From Actinostola sp. cb2023 (taxonomy: Eukaryota > Cnidaria > Anthozoa > Actiniaria > Actinostolidae), in contig JAUJYZ010000948.1 of the NCBI GenBank assembly GCA_033675265.1, positions 111,001 through 175,000 on the forward strand: a DNA stretch of 64,000 bases, given 5' to 3'. The position numbers and the translations under genes were made by a program. Positions 21,665-33,400 of the stretch are shown here, piece after piece. A model generated the notes under the pieces. The model did not search any database. It was not told the DNA's origin and saw only the letters and a list, made by a program, of their open reading frames with translations. Numbering within the stretch: the stretch's first letter is position 1; every line of letters starts with the position of its first letter.

Positions 21665-21911
21665 GCTGTGATCTTGTGAATAATTGTAGAGAATGTATGT
21701 AGAATTACAAAATAACGTACAATGGCACTTACGTCGGTGGTCAATAAAGGACTGAAAATTCACCACAGCGTTAATAACACATCAGGGCAATAGAACAGTA
21801 AATTATCAACACTGTGGTGAATTTTTAGTCCTTTATTGACCACGTGCCATTGTACGTTATTTTGTAATTCTACATACATGCATTCTCTACAATTATTCAC
21901 AAGATCACAGC
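21665..21911. mobile_element. 247-bp long-hairpin MITE
   Basis: GCTGTGATCTTGTGAATAAT at 21665 is complemented by ATTATTCACAAGATCACAGC near 21911. The arms stay complementary for about 110 bp (including AATTACAAAATAACGTACAA and CAATAAAGGACT). The divergence between arms is low, suggesting recent origin. Confidence 0.85.
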
Positions 21912-22613
21912 AAGCCGTGTGATATAACTGACTAGCCTACGAAAGCAGCCGCCTCTTATGTGCGGCTTTGACGAGCACATGAAATATGACGAAAGGTGGC
22001 TGCTTTCGCAGGCGCTATATGATAACAACAGAATTGTAAACAAAACTGACACGCCCGTCATGTTCTTCAAATATCCCTAAACCAGGCTCTACGTGTCTCA
22101 TTGTAGAACACTCACTGAAAAAGGCTCTCAAAATTGGATTTACTTCAATGGATCGTATCGTATATCACCGTATGGAAGGCGAAGAAGTACTTTTTTTGAA
22201 ATCTCATTTAAGTCAAATGAAAATCCTACAATGTAGTATTGAGATGACATCTGTGCTTCATAGCAGCAGAGAACAATATTGATACTTTGAAAGATCAAGA
22301 CCTTTGAAAGGGTTTTGAAACTATTGTTGTCTACTTGTCAAAAAAGAATCAAAATGAATAAACTTAGTGGAATCCGAAAATAATCCGAAAGATGTCCGAA
22401 AAATCGTAACGAATTACTTCGGGGAAATTCGGCCGAAATTCGGCCGAAATTTGTCCGTAATTTGTCGACAGTTATATCTTATCTTCTTTGTTTGTTTGTT
22501 TTTCTTTCTTTCTTTTCTCTCTTTCAGTATTCAGTAATGGTTTGAAATCGGCGATCCGGTGTTTTTTTTAATTTAGTGGTTGTTTCAAGCGAAATCCAAT
22601 TTTGAAAAGAGCT

Positions 22614-22732
22614 GGCCCCCCGGATAAGTCTTATCCAACGGATAAAATTGATGCAGTTATCCAATAAATTTTATCCGTTGGATAAGACTTATCCGGTGGA
22701 TAGCGCTATTCACCTTTCGTGCAACCGGGGCC
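22614..22732. mobile_element. MITE of the GGTTGCACGAAAGGTGAA family, left arm shortened
   Basis: The arms GATAAGTCTTATCCAACGGA and TCCGTTGGATAAGACTTATC are complementary. The right end continues GGTGGATAGCGCTATTCACC and ends TCGTGCAACCGGGGCC; the left end starts GGCCCCCCGGATAAG and lacks the outer 30 bases. Confidence 0.8.
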
Positions 22733-23334
22733 AGGTATTTTAGGCTATGAAACTTGGAACAAGCGCGTTCCGTCTTGAATAGCGGTATCCCGGGGAGCGA
22801 TCCGATGGTATTCTTAGGGTGATTTTTAGACCAGGAGGTATTTTTAGGGTGGGATATTGTTCACGGTTTGGTATTTTTTTAGGGTATTTCTATTAGTAAA
22901 TTATATCCTCAAGGTTGTTTGTGTGTAGACATTTGCTGTAATAATAATTGATAGTTGAATTTTTGAGAGAGAAGTTTCAGGAGTTGATTCGGCGCAAAAT
23001 ACCTCTGTGAAAATTCCTCTTCATTGCTTTGTCCTTCCTGCGTGACCTGCTTGAGATTAAGATAGTAGGTGAAGTCTAATTGGCTACCTATGTTCCTTTC
23101 TAACATGTGTTACTATATTGGTTAGTACATTTTCAAAACAAGTAATTTTAAAATGCTTACATTTCCGGCTCACGTCTAGCGGTTTATAAATGTCAGTGTG
23201 ACGTGAATATTTGCAAAAAGACGGAATCAGTATGCGATCACGTCAAGTTGTCAGTGCCATCGTCTGCGCATCTTCCTTTCCTCTTTTCGATCTTCTCTCC
23301 ACTTTTCTTTTCTTCACTTTTCGATTTTCTCTTC

Positions 23335-23880
23335 ACTTTTCTTCTCTCCTCTTTTCTTCTCTCCTCTTTTCTTCTCTCCTCTTTTCTTCTCTCCTCTTTT
23401 CTTCTCTCCTCTTTTCTTCTCTCCTCTTTTCTTCTCTCCTCTTTTCTTCTCTCCTCTTTTCTTCTCTCCTCTTTTCTTCTCTCCTCTTTTCTTCTCTCCT
23501 CTTTTCTTCTCTCCTCTTTTCTTCTCTCCTCTTTTCTTCTCTCCTCTTTTCTTCTCTCCTCTTTTCTTCTCTCCTCTTTTCTTCTCTCCTCTTTTCTTCT
23601 CTCCTCTTTTCTTCTCTCCTCTTTTCTTCTCTCCTCTTTTCTTCTCTCCTCTTTTCTTCTCTCCTCTTTTCTTCTCTCCTCTTTTCTTCTCTCCTCTTTT
23701 CTTCTCTCCTCTTTTCTTCTCTCCTCTTTTCTTCTCTCCTCTTTTCTTCTCTCCTCTTTTCTTCTCTCCTCTTTTCTTCTCTCCTCTTTTCTTCTCTCCT
23801 CTTTTCTTCTCTCCTCTTTTCTTCTCTCCTCTTTTCTTCTCTCCTCTTTTCTTCTCTCCTCTTTTCTTCTCTTTTCATCT
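23335..23880. repeat. 15-bp polypyrimidine minisatellite, about 36 copies
   Basis: Near-perfect tandem CTTTTCTTCTCTCCT, flanked to about 24120 by degenerate CTTTTCTTCT sequence. It produces long Leu/Phe/Ser ORFs on the plus strand and Arg/Glu/Lys ORFs on the minus strand that are not genes. It lies less than 500 bp upstream of the first candidate follistatin exon. A polypurine/polypyrimidine tract of this length could form a triplex. Confidence 0.95.
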
Positions 23881-24356
23881 CTTTTCTTCTCTTCTCTTGT
23901 CTCTACTTTTCTTCTCTTTTCTTCTCTCCACTTTTCTTCTTTTCTTTTCTTCTATTCTCTTCTCTCCTCTTTCCTTCTTTCTTCTTTTCTTCTGTCCTCT
24001 TTTCTTCTGTCCTCTCTACTTTCCTTGTCTCCGTTTTTATTCTCTTCTCTCTACTTTTCTTCTGTCCTCTCTACTTTCCTTGTCTCCGTTTTTCTCCTCT
24101 TCTCTCTACTTTTCTTCTGTGTTCGTTCTAGCAAATCGTCTCATCCTTTTATCTGACCCTGACGCCACTATAAAATAACAGAGATGGTATCAACACAGTT
24201 TGCTTGTGTCTAGTCGTTGCTGCGCGCCACTGTTTACCGATAATCTCGGTGTGGGGTGACATGCACGTTTGTTGCGCAAAGCATTCTATCGACATAAACA
24301 CGTTAAAAATAAGATACGTTTGACTTCAAAGGAGTTGCTTGCATTCCAGACACAAA

Positions 24357-24441
24357 ATGAAGCTCACCATTTGCGTTGGCGACTTGGCGAGGATCGCGGC
24401 GTTTCTTTTATGTTTGTCAAGCACGGAGCTCACCTCAGTCG
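24357..24441 (+). CDS. FST: Follistatin candidate first exon 1a (signal peptide)
   Basis: ATG at 24357 encodes 28 residues with a hydrophobic core (ARIAAFLLCLSSTEL), ending in phase 1 at a GTAAGT donor. It joins in frame to the exon at 29374 through a G+CT alanine codon, giving a plausible cleavage region before GECF. Confidence 0.7.
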
Positions 24442-27400
24442 GTAAGTAGCAGTTTAATTCCACTTACTGGAAGCCGGATACCAGTGTAGATGTGTCACGT
24501 TCATGTTTTTTGTCGTGTAGCCGGTAATGAGAGTCTCCACCGTCGAATCGCATGCCTGGTGCCAGTGAAGCACTTATTTAATGCGAGAACTTTGTAAACA
24601 TTCCTTGCATTCATTTCGCTAACGTGAGGTGAGCCAAACACAATCATTACACAACATCGTTTTCATATAGAGTAGTCAACACGAGCTTGCACAGTTACAC
24701 AGATGAAAGGCACGAAATTCGTGCGACTTATCACCGGCCTCTCAGGTGATGTTGCCTGCCGACCTCACGCGCGGGCTCGATTTCCTGCCGTGTTTAAAAG
24801 ACTTGTTCGGAGCAGGGGTTCTAGAGCTTTGTTGACGTCAGTCTGACCGACGATCGAAAAAACCTGAAAACCCAGCTTCCGTCAGCAATTTTCTGCTTTC
24901 TGCAGCTTATGAAATCACAGGGAGCCAAGCAAATTGTGTGTAACATTTAGGAATGAAAAATAAATTAAAATAACTTGACCTTGTTTTTACTTTCGAAAAA
25001 AAAAACCTTACGGGAAGGTTGAGTTAGCAGACAACAAATGGGTAAAGAAGAAAATAGCTTCTTTATTTGTCATTTATAAATTTTACAAAAAATCCTGGGG
25101 CTCCCCGTAGTGAAACTGGCCTGTAAACCGTACCACACGCTTTAAGGCCGGGTGTGTACAAGGGTGTTGTCGTGATGAACTGATATACAAAAATGCGCAA
25201 CAATTGCCGCAAGTATTTCCATTGATGCAAGGTCTATCAGTGACTGACTGAGCTTATTCTAGTGAATTAAACGTATCGAGTAAAATGTTCTTTTCGTGTC
25301 CTCATACGGCGTCGTACATCAGCATCCTGCCCGCTTACAGCTAATCTAATTGAGAGATGATTTGATGCGGAAGTTCTCATCCAACGTTGATTACTTTCGC
25401 AAGTTCCAGCTTTGGCGGCAACCCAGGTGGTGTTTGCGCTACGACCGCAAAGCAGTATGGTAGCACTTCTTCACACATTTCGCCAAAATCATGTTGGTTT
25501 GGTGTTTTCAGAAGGGTAAATAACATTGGATTTTATGTAAGAATTATTTTCTTGATTGATATCATCTTTGAAGGGTGATAACATGCATAATTAAATGAAG
25601 ATATTTTGGCCATTTCTTTGTGATTCAATTGATATTTACCGAGTATTTTATCATTTTAATGTAGGCGCACCCCAGAGCAGCCCACGCTATACCTCTGTTT
25701 TCATGGTTTGAAAACTGTGTTTCTTGTAGGCCGATTTCCGGCGAAGAGTCACGTAGCTATGAGTCCCGGTATGAGACATACCAAAGCGGGGTTTGCACAA
25801 TAAATGTAACTTTGGGTTTGAACTTTGGTAAAGTGTAGAATTTACAATGTAAGCTGACAGTCATGTCTGTCATCGGGAATTTTCAGTTTGTCTGGGTAAT
25901 ACAGAAGTCTTTTAATTTTCTTCGAATATTTGTTCGAAGATTCACATAAAGTTTACTACAAAGTCTACAAATGAGTTTTGATACCCTATTTACGTAAACG
26001 TAGAAGTGATCAGAGGAATATTGCAGGAGAAGACTAGACTGGCAATGATGTGTAATGTACAGCGACCAGACTCGTAATCATCCGTGACGGTTGCGGTCGT
26101 AGCGCGAACCGGCACGACCTGGCGGCAACCACAGCATCCTTGAGAGAGAGACCTTACAAGCTTTTTCCGTAATGATCGTTCGTGGAGCCAGGGGGGGGGG
26201 GGGGGGGGGGGGGGGCAACCACAGCATCCTTGAGAGAGAGACCTTACAAGCTTTTTCCGTAATGATCGTTCGTGGAGCCAGGGGGGGGGGGGGGGGGGGG
26301 GGATTTGGTGGGGGAGATTTCCACATAAAGAGTGGGCCAGCTCGTCGGAAATGTTTGAAAATAACCCCTAATCGACCTTATGGGCGTGGCAACAAATATT
26401 TTTTACCCCTAAAAATAAAGGTGCCATTCTAGTTGAGTAGAATATTATTAGTTGCCTGATATTCAAGTAGACCATGATTTTATTTACGGGCAAATATACC
26501 CGATAAAGTACTCTACCATAAGCATCCCCATCACTTTTATATGGATTCCTCCCCGGACATGGAGTATTGCCCCCCCCGGACATGGAGTACTGTCCCCCCG
26601 GACTTGGACTACTGTCCTGGATATTTTTATTCAAAAGTCGTTTGTCATCGCTGTCAATGCCTGTCAACACAAGACTGTACAAAGCAACAGCGCGCATACA
26701 TAGATAACATTCAGAGCTAGCTATCTACTCCACTACCATGCAAAGAATTAGTCTATGTAGCTATCCTCTAACGATATACGGCCCACAATAAATGATCTCC
26801 GATCCCCGGGCTACGATCACTATTTGGAGGTTGTTGGCACTCTGATCTTGATGACATCACGGCCGTCACTAAAAATGTATTCATCTATTCGATTTCCGGC
26901 GTATCTGTCATCAACGTCTCGTTCGAGGTTTCTACCGTAACAGTCGCGATAGAGGCTTTAGATAGACGTAAATAGCAGAACCAACTGGCACAAGGTATTT
27001 GCGTCGAGGTGGTCGAACAGTGAACAACCCTGACGGCAGGAGCATACACCAGACTTGTGGTTCTCTACGGTTCAACAATGTTTGCTAAGCCATCGTGTAC
27101 CTTTCTAGTTATCTGGTTTGGACTCTCACTTCCCCAGACCCAAGGTAAGATCGACCAAAGGCTATCCATGTCGCACTTTTAAATAGATATGCACATCTTT
27201 GATTCTGCCGCTAAAACTGCTGCCAAATTTCGCGCAGTCTGTTCACGTAGCTACAATATCGAACTTTGTCGGTATTTTCAGCAAAGAAACAAGTTTCTTT
27301 TTCGTGTTTGCGTTTAAAATTCTGCATCAACAAATAACTAGAGTTATTAGCTGGCATAAGGAAACATTTTTCTGATCCAAGGCCAAGTGCACGTTTCATA

Positions 27401-30400
27401 TGTTACCCCCTCCCCCCAGGGGTATACAGGGTATAAAAACAACTCGGTGTACTACACTCAACGCTACAGGCCCCGGTTGCACGCTATCCAACGGATAAAA
27501 CAGATGCAGTTATCCAATAAATTTTATCCGTTGGATAGGACTTATCTACCTGTGAGTAGGCCTGAGCACAAAAATCCCGAAAAATGGTCTAAAAATCTAT
27601 CCGGATAATCCCGTTTTTCCCCCTAAAAATCTCGAAAAAACTTCTAAAAATCCCAAAAAAAATCCGGATTTTTTTGCTCAGGCCTACCTGTGAGCAAGGT
27701 AGGACTTTATACCGGTGGATAGTGCTATTCACTTTTCGTGCAACTGGGGCACTGCAGATGTTTTGACTGCGCGCTTGTTTATTATTGAAGATAAAGTAAC
27801 AAAATACACTCGGTCAATGCATCAAGTCGATTATAATATTGGTATATTTTTTAGGATATTTTTCTAGATCTCTACCCCTACCCCACCCCTACCGGGATAT
27901 GCCCTGCGCCTTGAATCAATTACCACAGTCACGCGTTGCTTTCAAGAGTTTACCGTTGTATGCGCAGCAGGGTAGCAGCTCTATAAATAGTGTATAAACT
28001 AAAACTATTTTAAATAGATAATGGGGTTTTGTGGTTGCAATTTCTAGAACATTTACTCGTCAATATAATGAGTTGTTTGAACCTCTGCCATAGTAAGTGA
28101 GGGGGGAAAATGGAAAATTTAAGATACATGCACACTAGCCCGCGCGCATACCATCCAAACGATTTCTGATCTGATTCCAAATAATCAGCAGTCAAACTAT
28201 TGCAAGCACTTTTTTTAAGTCAGTGTTGACAGAACTTGTTGGGTTGCAAATTGCTCTAGATGAAGAACAATAACGAATGATTGCCAGAAAAATGTCCACT
28301 GTTTACGAACCTTGAAATCTAAACAGAACTGTTTCTTGCGCATGCCCGTGTCTGTCGTGAATTCCAAACACATGAATCACAATGTTATTCCCTTCCACTG
28401 AGTTTGTTTCCCCCCTTCGGGGTGATGTACTGCGTTCTGGACTGTGGGATCATGTTGCAACGCTAGGGGCACAGGCAGCCCAACCATTGTTTCTGAGGAT
28501 ACTTACAATTAATAAAAAATATATTTGTATGCGCGCGTCTTTTATTAGTGGTTTCCCATGGTAGAGCGTGCGCGTATACAAACGTCTTTTAGCCTCAGCA
28601 GCAATATGGTTGGGCTGCCTGTGCTAGGGAATCAGACCAGTTATTGGAATCTTGGAAAGAGCTGAAGACTTGTCATGCTTTTGTACACGTTCCTCCCAGG
28701 CTGCTTGATTGGTTGATTTTTGTTCTCTTCCTTTCTTCCTTCCTTCCTTCGAACATCTCTTCAATTCCGTCTTTCCTCTCTTCCGTCTTTTCTTCTTTCC
28801 TTTCTCTCTTCCTTCCTTCCTCTCTTCCTTCCTTTCTCTCTTCCTTCTTTCCTCTTTTCCTTCTTTCCTCTCTTCCTTCTTTCCTCTCTTCCTTCCTTCC
28901 TCTCTTCCTTCCTTCCTCTCTTCCTTCCTTTCTCTCTTCCTTCCTATCTCTCTTCCTTCCTTTCTCTCTTCCTTCTTTCCTCTTTTCCTTCTTTCGTCTC
29001 TTCCTTCTTTCCTCTCTTCCTTCTTTCCTCTCTTCCTTCCTTCCTCTCTTCCTTCCTTCCTTCCTATCTCTCTTCCTTCTTTCCTCTCTTCCTTCCTTCC
29101 TCTCTTTCTCTCTTCCTTCTTTCCTCTCTTCCTTCCTTCCTTCTTTCCTCCCTTTCTTCCTTCCTATCTCTCTTCCTTCTTTCCTCTCTTCCTTCCTTCC
29201 ACTCTTCCTTCCTTCCACTCTTCCTTCTTTCCTCTTTTCCTTCTTTCCTCTTTTCCTTCTTTCCTCTCTTCCTTCTTTCTTCTTTAATTTCCTCTATTCG
29301 TTCCTTCTTTCCTCTCTTCCACTCTTCTTTTATGTTCCGTTTCTTATTTATTATGATTTTGTATATTTTACAGCTGGAGAATGCTTTTCACGTATAATCT
29401 CTACAGATAAGTGTGAAGGGCTACTGTACAGAAATCTCACAGTGGCGCAATGCTGTAGTCGAGGCAACTACTACACGGAGCTGAGCGTTAGCTTCCTAAG
29501 CCTATTTCGATCTCTGTCGCTGAAACGTACTGGAGTACCTAATTGTCTATCATGTAAGGATTGGCTAAGGAACCTCAAGAAAGGTGAGACTGATGCAGTC
29601 GTTGTAAACGATCAGTCCCTACATTGGCGCTTTTTTGGCGCGCTTGGGCGTATGTCGCATACTGTACACCTGTAATTCCACAAAAAGGTGTCAGAGAGAA
29701 AGGTGATAGGAGAATGGTCATTCTAAGACCAAAGTTGACTGTAGGACAGACGAAATTATTCTAATCTAGTTTCTGCAAATTAAGATATCCCAAGAATAGC
29801 GCGAGACTCCCTCTCTGTCCCTCATGGTCTCTTGAAGAAACTAGATTAGAATAATTTCGTCTGTCCCACAACTGCAAGCTTTATGAATTAAATTGTCAGG
29901 TTATTTGCATATACATACACAAATATATAGCTCCATCTGGTCTTAGAATGATCACCTTTCTCTCAGCCAACCTTTTTTTTAAATAGATGTATAGGTAGAG
30001 AAAAAGCGGTAGGGACACAGGCAGCCCAACCATTGCATCTGAGTCCAGATATTTGTATGCACGCGTCTTTTTATGGGTTTCCTGTGGAAGAGCGCGCGCG
30101 CAAGACGTATTATGTTGGGCTCCCTGTGTGCGTCCCGTATAACCAGTCAACGGTATGTTATATTTTGAGAAAACTCTTCACGCCAAGTTCTAGCAATTCA
30201 GTGTTATCCATGAGGTAATCCTTTTTCTGTTCTTTCTTTCTTTGGAGACTTTTCCGTGTAATTGTAGTGTAGGTTTTTAAGATATTTATATTATATTGTT
30301 ATTTATTAAGTTTAGTGAGGGCCACAGTTTATAAGTGTATTTCACTTTTATGTGTTACCCTCTTGAAATAAAGTCATCATCATCATCATCATCATCGTGG

Positions 30401-33400
30401 TCGGGACGTTTTTTTTCCGGTAGATTTTAATTGCCAAATTCAAATGCAAGAAGCTTCGCAAACCACGTTGCCGAATCTCTGTAGTTCTAAAAATTGAACA
30501 TACATAAACTGTTTGGCTGCATCATCATCATCATCGTCGTCGTCGTCGTCACAATAAATCACGAGACACTAAAAACATCCTCTTTTCGTTTCTTTTTGCT
30601 TAACTTACAGTTGGTTCTATTTCTGGAAATCATCATTCATCTTCTCCCTGAAGTGACATGATATGCTTTTGTTTCTTTGTGATTTAGAAACCTGTGAAAC
30701 CAAAGTATGCGATCGGGGTAAAGTCTGCCAAGAGAGTAACAACATTACGTCATGCGTCTGTGAGCAACTCAACTGCACGATGAAGTTGAATCCAGTGTGC
30801 AGCAACTTCAACGTTACCTATCGATCAGAGTGCAGTCTTGACAAGTCAGCGTGTCTCCTAAACAAGAACTTATGGGCCGAATATAACGGTGTTTGCAAAG
30901 GTAATGACATCGCAAGGTGAAGAAGACCGCGCGAGGTCTATTCCTATTTGTAGTACTGACGTACGTCATCGTCGTTGTAGTAAACATTTTGTGGGTCTCG
31001 AAGTCTCGTTTTTTCGCACAAATCTGTCTCAGAGCCTCAAATTTTGAAAACAAAGGAAATCGGTGAAAAAGCGTCTCGGGCTCGCAAAAATATGCCTTGT
31101 CTCGGAGGCTCGCAAAGTCTCGCCTTGACCATTCGATATTTACGTTTAAAGACACACACTTTTCTCTCCGTGTCGGCCACCCGTCCACACGTAAACGGCG
31201 TTTTCGTAAAGGCTCTCCAGAGTGGAGCGACTTGAAAACGCCGGCTTATCGCGCGACGAGCTTTTCGAAAACGCTGACGTCACGAGGTAGAATCCAGTCC
31301 ATTGCGCGTGTGAGCACCAGTCCTTTAAGGTGCGGTAATACGAGCAACAAAATCGTTCAACTTGTCGCGCAACATTGTTCAGATTGTTGCGTTGCAAGTT
31401 GCAGAGCAATGTTTCTCGTATTACCATCGGTCGCGCAACAAATTAAATTTTCGGTCATTTGTTGCAGGTTGCAAAACTTTGTTGAAAGAGCTTCTACTTT
31501 GCGCAACAAAGTTTTGTAACCTGCAACACGAAAATATGTTGCGCGACAAGTTGCGCGAACTCAGGTGCGGATGGGTTGACGGTCGTATGGATGGTAAATG
31601 AAAACGGATAAGTGACAGTGAATGGGGCCTGGGAGATGAGAAGGGGAAAGAAGAAGAGGGAAGTGAATTGTGGAAGGGGATAAAAGAGGAGCTGCTTTAT
31701 GATAGCAGGTGCACAATAGAGTCGGTTTTCGTATGACGGTGGGAAAGTTACGGTACCGTGCCGTATTGAAAGAGTTTGATTGGATGAGATGCATCTGCAC
31801 GCTTTTTGATTGGTTCAGAAAGGAAGCCATTTGAGTGTCACGGTACCGTAGGTTTCCCACTCATACGAAAAAGACTCTAATATGGACAGGTACCTCATAT
31901 ATCAATAGAGTGCAAATATTATATTCGTGAAATAGTTAACTAAATAGTACTAAATAGCACTAAATTAGTTAGCACTGTTTCATGTTTCACTGAGTAGACT
32001 AGTTCCCTGGTCCCCTCCCTATCTGACAATCGTAATGTGATTTGTTTTAGCTTCGTGTGATGAAGTCCAATGTCGTGGTAACAAACAATGTATCCAAGAT
32101 CAGACCAATAGGCTGCACTGTGTCTACTGCAACAGTGCTTGTACCACACCCATTGACAGTGCCAGTATTGTGTGTGGTCTTGACGGGGTCACGTATCCTA
32201 GTAATTGTCATTTAAGAAACGCTACTTGCCAGCTTGGAAAAACCATTGGAATAGCGTACAGTGGGAAATGTATAGGTATGATATTTGTTTTATTTGCTGT
32301 TAACTCTACTTAGTGACTTTATGAGAGAGCACACAGCACGCGCGCGCATGATATTCTCAAACTCATTAATTATTCATGAGGTAACCAGCCAATCCGGTGC
32401 ATCAAATCCGGTCACACTGAAGGGACAACCCTGTTTAAATAAAGGTTTATTCATTCATTCATTCATGATGGACCTGGAAACCCCGGAAAGTCCGCTCAAT
32501 AGTACTTTGAAATGCATAAATGATGGATTTCAAAGTACTCTTTCCTGAGTTCTTATCCCTCATATAACAATCATCGGGACCTTGGACAGAGTACCACTCT
32601 GTCCGAATGAGATTCAATCTGAAAGCAGGCTCTACTTCATGCTACTCAAGAGTCCAACACATGTGGGATATTATTTATATACGATGTACTCGACTCTGCG
32701 CATGAGCACTAGAGAATATGCAGACTGGAATTCTTGCTTTTCCGGGCTAAAATCTTGCAACTCTTTATTTATTGCCTTTAGGCCATTGCATGTAATAATT
32801 AATGAGTATGAGAAGTCGTTCCAAAACCTGGAATTCGGACTATTCTAGTCCTCATTCTCGGCTTTGAAACATTACTTCAAACATTTTTGTAACAAACAAA
32901 ATTGAAAACTTGCCCTTCGTGTCATGCTTCGAGTAATGCTTCTCTCGTGTTCTGATCAGTCTTCGTGCTCTAAAACTGCACATAGCACGCAGGGACATTT
33001 TCTATTGAAGAAATAGAGTATGCAGCATACACATCCCTTGGCAAATCAGAGCGCACGTTATATCATAGTTATTTTATAATTCTTTATCAACAAATAAAGT
33101 TATAATAATAATACCGGTAATATTATTATTATGAATGGCACTTGCAAGAAGTTGTTATCTATTCTAAGCTTTACCCGATTCTTTATGTTATAGTTGGAGC
33201 TAATAATTGTTCAAGAATCAAATGCACTTCTGGCAAGATGTGCATCATGCACCGTTCGAAGCCAGTTTGTGTCGACTGTAACAGGACTTGCAGAGGTCCC
33301 AGCAGACCTCGGCATTTTCCTCACTTGTTTTCAGAAGTGTGTGGTACGAATGGAGTAACATACAGCAACGTTTGTGCTCTACAGAGACACATGTGTTCCA

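Larger units (their letters stand above)
20939..24356. other. Intergenic between minisatellite module and follistatin; no gene seen
   Basis: Apart from the palindromes and arrays listed separately, I see only unsupported short ORFs. A smaller inverted repeat (CTACGAAAGCAGCCGCCTC / GCTGCTTTCGCAGGC) lies at about 21936-22014. Confidence 0.5.

Noticed and set aside
23203..24156. 317-codon Leu/Ser/Phe ORF and 181-codon Arg/Glu ORF
   Set aside because: Artefacts of the 15-bp polypyrimidine minisatellite on both strands.
28644..29675. 343-codon ORF including the follistatin N-terminal domain
   Set aside because: The first two thirds are the polypyrimidine satellite; only 29374-29583 is exon.
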